Below are positions 12,736-24,200 of a DNA stretch of 64,000 nucleotides, piece by piece (position 1 is the stretch's first letter; each line of letters begins with the position of its first letter). Origin of the DNA: Sebastes aleutianus (taxonomy: Eukaryota > Chordata > Actinopteri > Perciformes > Sebastidae); the NCBI GenBank assembly GCA_916700875.1, contig CAKAKS010000066.1, forward strand, positions 18,397,990-18,461,989. Reading direction: 5' to 3'. A model generated the notes under the pieces. It searched no databases. It was not told where the DNA came from and saw only the letters and a list, made by a program, of their open reading frames with translations. The position numbers were made by a program, and so were the translations under genes.

Positions 12736-13265
12736 TTAAAGGAACATTTCGGGGGATCTATCAGCAGAAATGGAATATAATATTCATAACCATGTTTTCA
12801 TTACTGTATAATCACCTCAAAGTAAGAATCGTTGTGTTTTCGTTAGCTTAGAATGAGACCTTCATATCTACATAGAGAGCGGGTCCGCCATGTTGCTCCA
12901 CCATGTTTCTTCAGTAGCCCAGAACAGACAAATCAAACACTGACTCTAGAGAGAGCCTTTCACGTTTTTACATTACCTGAAGGCCACCGTAGTTCTCCGT
13001 CACGCTTGTGAAACTGCGGTAACGTGAGCCGCAGAGTGCAAAACCGTGGTACCGCCAGCCGCCGTCTGACTTCCATTGCTCCTAAAGTAGTGTTATTATG
13101 GTAAAGATGGCCTCTGAGCGAGGTGAACGGTGTTACCACGGTTTTTCACTCGGCTTACGTTACAGCAGTCTTGGAAAGGGAGAAATGAGCGGAGGAGTAC
13201 TCAGATGGTTGCAATCTGCAACCACACCACTAGATGCTGCCAAATCCTGCACACTGACCCGTTAA
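12736..13265. mobile_element. TTAA-flanked non-autonomous DNA transposon (T2/Kolobok-like MITE)
   Basis: The block begins TTAAAGGAACA and ends, read on the minus strand, TTAACGGGTCA, so both ends carry a TTAA and a similar short terminal inverted repeat. Inside, 13013-13055 and 13124-13168 form an imperfect inverted repeat sharing GTAACGT and AACCGTGGTA. TTAA duplications with TTAAAGG termini are typical of T2-type (Kolobok) MITEs known in frogs and fish. No transposase is present. Superfamily is an inference from the ends. Confidence 0.55.
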
Positions 13266-16129
13266 GGCTTTTGCCACAATTATAGTTATGTTATTTGTGT
13301 CATGCACACCCAAGTGCCCACATGGACTTATAAGAATAAGTAAAAATACAGTTTAGTAATTGTGAAACATTTGCCAGACAAAAGCTTCTTACATAAAACG
13401 TCACATTGCAAACTTGACACATGATATCTGCCATAAAAAAGATCCTCTTCCTAAAACGAAACTCAATTTTTTTTTTTTTTTAATCCTTCACCCAGAAAAG
13501 GAAGAGGAAGGAGAATATAACTATGTCCTTAAAATCATTTTATAATGAGCAATAAAGCATGAAATGGTCTCTGTAGCTAATGCTGGTTTACACAAGCTAC
13601 AGTGCTTGATGGTTTCCATGGGATGAATAAATAGTACCATGTACAGCAAGATCTGCCTTGTTTCAAATACAACTGGCACAAATGGCACTCAAAAGGTTGG
13701 ACACATTCCAGCAGTACATACTGTAAAACTGTAAATTCACAGGACAATGGGATAATTTCATAGGAAAGGCTATATTTATGACAAGAACAGAAGATTACAA
13801 CCACTGCAACTGTTCATACACACACACATGCTCACACATAAGGAGGTAGGTACCCCGGCCTCTCGCAACACGCAGAGAGGAGTAGTGGAAAACATATTAT
13901 TAGTGAAGTGGAGGACAACAGCAGGACAAAGCTCAAGCTGTGACCCCTGAACCCAAACACATCTCTGACCTTAAACAGCACCCATCAGGTCTGAGCACAC
14001 ATAAACCTGCCCCGCAAGCCTCGCCCCCATTTGGGGAAAACAGGATTTGGACAAATCCATGCCTACAAGGAAATGGTTTGTTTAGTGGCAAACGTTTATT
14101 GTGCCAATTCAGAGGGAGATTATGTTTTGTGTGTTATGCAATGGCACCCATCATTAGACAGTGGAACAGTGACAAGTACAAGAACTTGTTACACATCAAT
14201 GAATTATCTGAGAGACTTGCTGATGAATGGATTTACAAGAGAGGATGTTGTGTGTGACTGGACCACTCAACACGCTGTCACTGTTAGTTTAGACTATGTC
14301 AGGAAGGCAGGAAGCTGAACAAAACGGCCTGTGACAATTAGAGGAGTTTCAGTAAATGAGGAGAAAACCCCCATTTGCACACACACACACACATCTCCAA
14401 AATCCCCACCGGACAAAACAATCACTCCCACATTTAGACCCCATCTCCAACAACAGCTGCCACCGCACCCCAGCAGAGGAAATGCCAAAGTCCTCTGAAG
14501 TGGAGCATAACAGCGCTGCCGTTCACATCCACAGTGAAGCACTGAGAGGCTGAAAGGGCAGGAGAGCCTCTAATAGCAGGAAGTTGTAAGAATAATAGCG
14601 GCATGGGGATGTCATGCCCCCTTGTCCCTCTGGCATGCAAGCTTTGACCCAAACAGCACAGTCTGTGTGTGCTAATGCAACATTTTGAACACAGCGTGGG
14701 GATAAATGTATAGGCTTTTCCAAACAAAAAGTGATAAAGTGAGGCTTAACAGATATAAAGTGTCATGCCAGATTTGTGTCACTATTTTTACTGCTTCTTT
14801 AAATGATGGCAATTGTATTAACACCAGAGTTTCACAGGCTTGCTCTTCTCTAATGTAAATACTGAAAGTGTTTCACTTAAAAACTGCTTCATGTTTGCAG
14901 TATAGACTTATTAATCATTTCCCTGACAAGAAAAGTTGCAACCCCTAACAGTGAAACAAATGTACCCAATGGAGAGGATTACAAAGATGGAAATGGAAAC
15001 TTAAAAGGAAGTGGTTATTTTCATGAGTGATTGTGTCCGGTGACTGTGTCAATCCAATATTCGTCCAGAGGATTAACCGCGAGCCACTGTGAACTGTTTC
15101 CAGATCAAATCTTAGCAGTGAAAAGCATGGCACATGGCGTATTAAAAGTTAGGAAAAGTGATTTGAAATCAAATTTCATGAGGTCGAATCCACCCTGAGT
15201 CTGACACATCAGCAAGCAAAAAACCTGTGACTTTTATCCCCTACATCTGTCCTGGATTATCTAAGAATGGCTGCTAAATAGATTACGGAGCTCAGGAACA
15301 TTCCCATAATCCAACATCTTAAACCCCCCCATCCATGCCACTGACCCACAGTCGAAAATACCAGTGCACGAGTGTGTATGTGTGAGTTTGCATGTCTGGA
15401 GGGAGTTTGTGTAGAGTTCACAGCTTGTGCCGCGCGTGCATGTGTGAGCCTGTGCATGGTCAGTGTGTGTGTGTGTTTGTGTGCGTGTGACACTGTTGGG
15501 CAGCCATTGAACAGACCCCCGGCCGTTCTTAAACACAGAAACAGCCTCTTTTTTTTATACGCAGCCTGCTTCAGACTCAGTTCCCATGAAATTGGCCCTT
15601 CTTTGGCTCACTCACAGATTGCCTGCGCTGCAAATGGCTTCTCTGGAGTCTGCCAAGGGGCTAGTGGGGGCCGATTCAAAGACAAAAAGAGACAAAGAGA
15701 GACCAACAGATCCAAAGCTGCCGCACTGCCCCTGTAGCCCCTCTAGCCCACATCAACAAGTCCTAATCTGGGAATTTTTGCTCAAAGTAGTAGACAGTAG
15801 TTTCAAGGATAATTGCTTTTTTCCCTCCACATGATTTCTGTGATTTAGGATACATATTTGCCTCATTTTTTTAATGTTATATTTAATATATGCTTGTTAA
15901 ATTTGGTTCCTTTTTCATAGAAGCATGCTCTGTCCCCCAGCTCTGATCTGATTGGCCACTTTGAGAGTAGATTGACTCTCAAATCATGCAGGTCACAAAC
16001 ACCTGAGTGATGAACGTGTCTATATATAGGATATGCATGTGGACAAAATGTCCACTACAGAGGACACATGTCAATGGGCTGGGTCTCAGGAGGATATATT
16101 GCTTGCTCTGCTTTGGGATGGTGGCTTGA
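13266..16129. other. Intergenic DNA, no gene recognised
   Basis: I see no supported exon. Open frames in this stretch (for example 13940-14318 and 15372-15834) have no family signature, and several merely translate CA/GT-rich sequence. Confidence 0.5.
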
Positions 16130-16418
16130 TAGTGCCTGATGATCAAAGATGCACCAACAGTGGCCACTTTTAAATCTAGACTCAAGACCAAACTGTTCTC
16201 AGACGCTTTTCTTAATTGATCAAATGCTGCACTTTACTGTCTTTTGATTGTTTTTATTATCCTTTTAATTTGTTTTTTCTTTTAACTTATACTTTTATAT
16301 TCTTTTATTCGTTTTTATCTTATGCACTTTGTGCTCTTTTATCTTGCTTGTATATATGTAAAGCACTTTGAATTGCCTTTGTGTATGAAATTTGCTATAC
16401 AAATAAACGTTGCACAAT
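16130..16418 (+). mobile_element. 5'-truncated LINE, 3' end only
   Basis: An open frame here ends APTVATFKSRLKTKLFSDAF then LN and TGA at about 16220, the typical last residues of a fish LINE ORF2. It is followed by a T-rich 3' UTR and the tail GTAAAGCACTTTGAATTGCC with CTATACAAATAAA. Reverse transcriptase and endonuclease regions are missing. It ends about 470 bp upstream of the start codon of the drebrin-like gene, so it lies at or just before that gene's promoter. Confidence 0.65.
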
Positions 16419-16439
16419 TAAACTTGCTGGAAGCTTTTT

Positions 16440-16887
16440 TGTTTGATTCAAGTTATAGAAGAAAACTAGTATAGACATCAGGATAAGGAGGATGCACCAC
16501 GAGACAGTGAGTGATGTGTATAGGTGTAGCTGCTGGGCGGTTGTGACCCAGCCAGTGAAGTCATTATGCTTTCCACTCTCTCAACAGGAGGTGGGGCTTT
16601 TCTAGTGAAAACGTATTCCACCCTGCTGCACAAAGACCAGTGTGCAGTCGCAGCAGCAGTCTCTCCTCCACGCTGTGAGTGAGTGAGTGCACACAGCGAC
16701 CTGCACAACATCATCGCCCCACTTTAAGGAACTTTTAAGCCCACCACATTGCATGAGCCTGCGTCCACCTTTACTGCTGTTTTCCTCCGGCCGTGTTCCC
16801 ACTGTGGCTGTTCGGGCAGCAGAACCTCCTCCTCGGGACCAGTGAAGAGAGAAGCTGCGGGAGTGGTCGGGGAAACTTTTTACCATC
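16440..16887 (+). promoter_or_regulatory. Candidate promoter and 5' UTR of the drebrin-like gene
   Basis: This stretch between the LINE remnant and the start codon at 16888 becomes GC-richer toward the ATG, as a vertebrate promoter/5' leader would. No TATA box is evident and the transcription start cannot be placed. The start codon context is CCATCATGA, with C at -3, which is not a strong Kozak context. An upstream ATG at 16753 opens a 30-codon frame closed by TGA at 16843-16845. Confidence 0.4.
16753..16845 (+). other. Possible upstream ORF in the 5' leader
   Basis: ATG at 16753 opens 30 codons (MSLRPPLLLF...) and stops at TGA 16843-16845, 42 nt before the main start codon. It matters only if the transcript starts upstream of 16753, which the sequence alone does not show. 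No homology is claimed for the peptide. Confidence 0.3.
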
Positions 16888-16979
16888 ATGAGCTCGCAGA
16901 CGGTCAACCTTGATACCTACAGCCTGTCGTTGTACACGGCCAAAGAGGACATCCTCAACCCACGCTCCTCCGCCAACTG
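16888..16979 (+). CDS. dbnl-like: Drebrin-like exon 1: start of ADF-H domain
   Basis: This 92-nt exon encodes residues 1-30, MSSQTVNLDTYSLSLYTAKE then DILNPRSSAN, and leaves two bases (TG) that complete Trp31 with exon 2. The donor is AACTG|GTAAAC. Confidence 0.85.
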
Positions 16980-18172
16980 GTAAACACACATATAGTGCTC
17001 TTAAACAATGTGCCTGACATAGAAGAGTAAATAACTTTAATAAATCTGCGTCATTATGATGAGAAGTCACGAAGTAACTGTGATGAAACTTTTCTCCATC
17101 TTGTTTTACTGGGTGAGTCGTCGCCGTTTTACGCACAACCAGTTTGGCTATCGCGTAATTGCATTTAATGGACTTGCTTTTATAGTCTTCCGACCACACT
17201 ACATGTCAGCATTCACCCATTGCTAAGGTACCAACTTTGCCCATCAGGATCTAATCTAAGTACTCATTCACATGTGACCTGGAGCAACCGGGTATCGAAC
17301 CACCGACCTACCGATTGGTGGACAACCTGCTCTACCTTCTGAGCCACAATCCAATGATGGATATATGGAGGTGGCCAGCAAAGTCATGGGCAGCACGCAA
17401 CCGCTGACTACTTTTTTACAAGTACAGTCATGACAAATGCATGCAGATTGGTTTTAATAGCACATAGTCATGTATTTTGACCCTCCCTTCTTTCTTGGAG
17501 AGCTTTGTGTGAGGTGTGGATAGGTGATTGGCGTCCATTACGCACGCCATGGCAGCGGCTGGTGTGGCTCATGAAGGCGCATGCAGCACCTGGCCGGCGG
17601 CCCGCTGCCCTCACTGACTTTGCTATTCTCCCTCAGGAGCTGTGAGGCTTCATTCTTTGTGCTCTGAGGATCATGTTTCTGCTGGATGTGCTGATCTCTG
17701 ACAGGGGTTGTCTTTCAGGGAGAGGCTCTTTAATTTGACAGACAGACAATATAGTAGGCCACATGCATGTATGAGCACCATCCACATAACTAACCAATCA
17801 TAATAATAATAATAATGATTAAAATGTTCAGCAATTACTATGCGATTAAAGGTTATTTAGGAACAAAATATTAACTATGTTGACTACAATTAAAGTATTA
17901 AGCAAACACAATCAAGTGGTTTACCAGAAGAACTATCTTAGACACTCAACTCTAGATGATTCTTCGGCACATGCAAAGTTGAAATCAATCATTCATTCTG
18001 CTCTGGCATATGGGAGACCACGTCTTGCTGTAACCCGACAACCTGACACTTGGTTCATTCTGTCCTTTTATCAGCAGGCTGGTCTGTAGCTATGGTGACC
18101 TGTCCATCTTTTTCCAAACAATACCATTCTCCCAGTCTCATCCTCTTCCTCCATTTTCCTCTTCTGTTATAC

Positions 18173-18204
<32 letters not shown>

Positions 18205-21200
18205 GTTTTGTCATCTCCAGCTACAGACATGTTGTCACTGGCTTTACTCTGCTAACACATTCGATATGACCTCGTTCTTTCCACGTATCCACTCACTTTG
18301 ATGAAGTTATAGTTTAGAGAAGTGTAGGCCGAGGCCCAATTTCCTCCCCCGACACACACACACACGTGTGCTCATGTGGAAGCGGAGGACTGATTCTGTC
18401 CATCTCTGTTTAATCTTCCACTTCCTCACATCTCTTGCCACCACAGGCCCACGTTCTTCCTACACCTTCTTCCTGGCTTTTCATGAGGCCATGCGGACTT
18501 GAGGAAATGGGATTTAGACCGCTATGAGTTAACCTTGACAAGCTGAAATCTGACATCTTCACAAATGGGGTGGAAATAAGTTCCCCATCCAGGCAGAACA
18601 TGCTCAGTTTCCATTCTTTTCTTGCGTTTGGAAAAAAACCTCTAAAAGTTTCCATGTTCGGTATCATTATGGATGTTTTGTCCCATGGCAACACCTCCCA
18701 TTGATCCAGCAGTTTCTCATTGGAGAGCATTTTTCCTCAAGTTTCAGTGAACAACAGATCTGGATTGTGTCTCTGCCTGCCAACCCACTACTTGTCAAAC
18801 AATCACACAAAGTCTCACACAAGATGCATCTATCCACAACAAGCACGCGTTTACAGCTTACAAGAGAATAAAAAGAAAGAGAGAGAGAGAGGGAAATAAC
18901 CCAGCATGCACTGAGCCCACTTTTAGAGGGCTAAATAACTCTGTTGTGGCTGAATAGAGAGGTGGGAGGGGGACATGATGATGTCATGATTCCCACTGTC
19001 AAACCACCAAAACACCCACCTCACGTGTGTGTGTGTGTGTGTTTGTACGTGAGTTTGCATGTGAATATATTTGTCTCTGGATGTGCATATGCATCCCACA
19101 GAGACTATTAAAGTGAGACGGAGGCGTCGAGAAGTTTGCACGGAGAGAGGGGTGGGAGGCTTGTTTTGTTGAGCGATCCCGCCCCCACTGTGTGGCCTTG
19201 AGGTCCCTGTGTGTATTATCTAATGACCTTGTGTCCTGAATGGGAAACAGACCCTTTTGTGGGCGAGACTCTGAAGAAAAGAGGGGCAATTTCAATGCAT
19301 CCCTCATTCAGACCTCTCTGCTTCAACATACAGCCTTGGAGGTCTCTCCTCAGTCTCCCAGACCACTGAGGACTACAAAGTGTCTCACTTGTAGGCTGGA
19401 AACCGGCACTGTCTGTGCATGTGTTTTGTGTTAGTGTAGGCTTTGAGAGACGGAAAGAAAGAGAAACAGTGATAATGCGTGTTCCCGGAGACATTGTCTA
19501 AACCCTCTGAACAGGAAATACTTGTAATTCTTAGCAGCAGAAATCATGATTTATGTCCGGTTTGCACCAACATAAATGACTCAAATAGGTTTGCTTTTCA
19601 TTTCGTATGAAATGACGAGTACACGTTGTTCTAGCACTAACTCCAAAATGTGTTTTTTACATTTCAATAAAATACCTCAGTGAGTGAGTTTGTTCTGCAC
19701 ATTTTACACATTTTTAACTCGGCCGACAAGGCCAAAGCAGCTGAGGTGTCTTCCTGCCAAGTATCAAATAGTGTAGCAACAGCTTAGCCATGCATGATAA
19801 AGAGGGGGGAGAAATCAGTTTAGAGAAATGTTTACAGCATTGTTTCAGCGTATCACATGTGAATTCCTATTGAGCTGTGGAGCAGTTTGACCTCTGTGCA
19901 TCAGACTTGGGTGTGGGCTGCATCCAGACATCTGTGGGACCATGGTGACTTTGAACACACCTTCTTCTTCTTCATAGACTCCTCTCTGGCTGTCCACACT
20001 TTGATGCTGCATTAAGTGTTTCACTATGTTCTCTGGCAGGGATTATTACAGTCAGCAGGCGGTGACGCATAAAGTAAATATCTTATTTCTTTTGTAGTAA
20101 CAGAGTGATTCAGTTTAGACAGAGTATTCAGAGAGCAATCAATCTTGTCTTCATTCACTCTGGGTTGAAAGTCCAGTTCTAGACTTGGATCAGATATTTT
20201 ATTTACATGTGAATGAAAGAGATGCTTAGAATGTAACATTACAGATTATATTATTAAGGTGGTATATACTGTAATATAATTGTTCCTAGATTGCTGAGTG
20301 TTGTTTTTACTGGCCCAGGTTTTACTTTACGAGGTAAAGACACTTCCTCATTGATTTGGGAGTGTAACAAAAGAAGAACTTCCAGAGAAGTTAAGAAGAA
20401 CTTACTGTTGAATGATGTAAAGCCTTCACTTGCAACCTTTTTTGTCAGAATGGTAGCTGCAAAATGATAAGTCACCAAATGGTCCAGCCTGGTGGCACAA
20501 AAAGGCATTTTAATGACAGGATATTGCGCAAAGCAAAAGTGTGCAATAAGAACGCTGTTCTTGTTTTGGTGTATCATTTGTATACCATATATAGTCTGTA
20601 CTGACTGCAATGTAAATGCATCCGCCGAAATGCTACGCTCGGAGCTGGTGACGTAGAATAATACACAGGAGGCCAGTGTTCGAGACCGGTGTTTTGTTTT
20701 GTAAGTTACATTATTATATATATATTAGTGACGTTAGTGACCATTGTGATGTTTTGCATTGTTTCCGTATGTATTGTACTTAGTTTACGTTCTGATTTTA
20801 AGGCCAATCATGATGTTTTTCCTAAACCTAACTGTTTTGTTGCCCCCTGCTGGTACTGCACCTTCATACACTCAGCGAGGCAAAACGTGACACTGACACG
20901 TTATCCTCTGGTGGTGGACAGGCGGATCTATTCCACACTTTGGTGTGATACTGGGTTGAATGCTCATGGAATTAAGTTTCACTTTTAGCATTGTTTTGAA
21001 ATAGAAATTCACCTCTGGCAACACTTACTTTTTTAAAGGCCCACACTTTATTTCAGTAACACTCTATCAATGGTATCCAAGATGTTGTTCTTTTGTAGCC
21101 GTTAGAAAATAATCCTCCTGTATAATTATACAACATGTTATTTAACCCACTGAATTCATTAATGATCTGGCTACGGAATATTTATTTTTATCTTTACCAT

Positions 21201-24200
21201 AATTTATCAGTTTGCTTTTGACAGTCTGTGGGAAACTTAAGTAACCACTCTTACCCATTTTCATTTAAGAAGCAACACCTCTCCCCTCCAGGGAATCTCC
21301 CGTTGATAAATGGAGGAGCCTTTATTTCAGCACCGGCCCGGGGTGTTTGCGCTGCTGCTACTTGCCAGAATTTCCACAGGCTCATGCATGATTAACCGAG
21401 ACCTAAAGAGTCCCTGTGTCTAAAGTTACATGCGCTACATGGAAGACACCTGTGGTTGTGGGGAGAGGATGGGAGGGAGGGAGGTAAGACGCAGGGCTGC
21501 CATTGCTTGTGCCTGTGTGTGTATAGGTGTAGAGTATTTCCTGACTCAAGAGGAAGATTATATGCGCTGCAAGTCAGCTATCTTGTTTTGTAAAGATAAA
21601 CAACCATTATCATCACACTGTTATCAAGAAGTCACTCACTGTCTTAACTTCCCTACACAGGTTCTGCTTTTTGTTCAGTTCCTTAATTATCCTCAAACAC
21701 CCACCTGTCAAAAAGAGACTGGATGGTACATTAACGCTGGCTGTCGACACATGAGCTGTTGTGTAACCCTTATCTGGCCCCCGGTAAAGGTTGTCAAAAG
21801 TTGAAACAAATCCTCCTGATCACCTGACTGTGGAATCCCGCAGATGGAAAAAAAGCAGTCTGGTTAGCTTTCTCTGGCTGCTCAGGTATAGTGTTGTCAT
21901 CAGGCTGAATGATAATAGGACATGTTGGATCGATCCTTGATATAAATAACAGAATACTGTAAACGGAGAGTCAAAGGGCAGTTACACTGGACAAATGCCC
22001 AGTCCACTCTCTCACTAGCTCTCTCTGCTTCTTGTGCAATACTCTGCAGTAGATGTCTGTGAGACAGAGATCTCCAATGGTTTCCAAATAAGCATTATCG
22101 CTTATCACACTATTGCTGCTGTGCAGCAACAAAAACAACAGTTTTGGTGTATTTCAGTTGAAACAATGCATGGGCCCTAAAATCCAGTATTTGGGCTGCC
22201 TTTCACACCGCAGTGTGCACAGACTCTGTAAGGGGCAGCAGTGAAAATCACATAGGATTCAGAATTAGGATTAATTTTACCCGAAAGGCCCAGACACACC
22301 ATGCCCACATCAAAGAACTAGCTGCGACTGTTGCGTCGCCTCACGTCACCTTTGTCTTGGCCGACAAGTTGCATTTGAACACACTGCAAAGACTACAGCC
22401 GACGGCCAGTTAGCGCATCCGTTCTGCGCCTGCGTGAGAGGAAATAACTCTCCCTAGTAGTCTGCGGTAGTCTGTATTCATCATTCAAAAAGGGAAACCG
22501 GAAGACCACGGACTGTGGATATACAAGCTGTTGTTATGATACATGAATGGTACATGAAACAAAGTGGTGTTTGCCGACCATTTTAACACCACTTAGCTTC
22601 ATTCCAGATGGACATGTCGCTGTGAAAATATATATAGTATTGGAATGATCAGATGAGATGAAGATGAAAAATGAGAAGAGAATTCTGTGTTTTTCGTCTT
22701 GACTTTACTCGTTCGCTTGTTTAAGCTGAACATCCAATCCGATAGATTTCTCTCACCAACGAGCTCCGTCGCCCATTTAACATGCTGAATCGGCCGAAAA
22801 CCCTCCGCCACGGGCAGACTAGAGCCGACGGTGTGAGACACACAGCATAAACTATGCCAACAAGCGCTCACCGACGGCCCCAAACTTGGTGTGTCAGGGC
22901 CTTTAGGTCACACCATCGTTGCAAGAGATAGCGGGATGGGAACTTGGGCTGACCAGAGTGGTGCTTAGGCCATTCAAGAGCTTCTAGTGTGACATTAGAG
23001 CAGAAATTAAACATGCAAGTGTCCTATTAGGGCACAGATGTATTCCCGTTTCAAAGATACAAGGTTTGCACCCGACAGCAGCAGTGTGTAAGTTCTGCTA
23101 AAGAGTCCCCTGAGCTTACCTAGCTGCTTGTGTGAGCGCGTCTGTGGGTGGCGTGTTGGAAGATGATGACAATGATGGCTATAATGGCTGTTATATGTAT
23201 CTCTTTAGAGAATGATCCCTAACAACTGCTTACTACTCCTTTTAAACGTTGTTTAGGTTCATTTGGGGTCTGAGATGAAGCTGCGTGGTAATAGCAGGTC
23301 TCAGGCATGATGAGACATGAGTGCAGCGCAGGAGATTATACTGTATTTGTGTGTATTGTGTGTGTGTGTCTCTGTATGTTTGGGTTCCTTAGTGTGCCAA
23401 CTGTTGGGTGCGAGACCACAAATTGACACAGCGTTGATTGAAGTGTGACTTGTAATTGCCCCATAGAAGATGCAAAAGGTCGGTAATGAATGTTTCATGA
23501 CTCGGTGGCACTGCAGTGCTGTTATTGTTCTCGGTGTCAATTTTCTATTCAAGGATAAACACAAAGACTTTGTAGCCAGCAGGTGTGGTTTTTATTATAG
23601 TGAGAGTTTAATATAAAGATGGCTGTGAACAATAACCCTCAAAGTGCTTTGTCAGTCGTCCTCACACCTGACCTTTCTATCAAATCCTCCTTTTGTTCGT
23701 CCGAGTGCCTCAGAGCAGTTGACCTTAATCCAGATGCCCTCTGCACATTGTTTCCACTGGAAATCCGTCATCTATATGCCTACAGCAGTGAGCACAACAA
23801 ACACGTTATTGTTTCTCTTTTGCAGTTCAAGATCAAGGCTCTGCTGGAAAACTTTGGCTGTGTGTTTGTGGAACCAGATGAATTGTTCATGCAAACGCTA
23901 TGAAAAATAGAAGCTGGATTGAGCTGAATTGCTTGTGTAATCTAACTAATGGGCCTCGAGTGCAGCAGGCGGAGTGGTACTTCCAAGGGTGTGTCAGATG
24001 GCTGTCGAAAAACATCTGTATTTTAGTGTTTCTTCAAATATTGGCAAAGGATACGGTGTGTGGTGTGTGTGTGTGTGTATGTTCTGAGGCACTTTTAGGG
24101 GATGTCTGAGCAACAAAATATCACAGAAATAGATTCTTCTGCTGATATTTACTTGTGTCTGAGCTGCAGAGTTTGCCAAGGATATAATCTGTGAAACCAA

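Noticed and set aside
16771..17199. 142-codon minus-strand frame over exon 1
   Set aside because: It is the antisense shadow of the 5' leader and exon 1 of the drebrin-like gene.
17290..17352. Possible tRNA gene on the minus strand
   Set aside because: A and B box-like words are present but no cloverleaf is preserved and the sequence continues into a SINE body shared with 24505-24730.
23820..23903. Exon-like segment after TTTTGCAG coding FKIKALLENFGCVFVEPDEL
   Set aside because: It has a good acceptor and an open frame, but no donor, no partner exon and no family I recognise; left as intron DNA.
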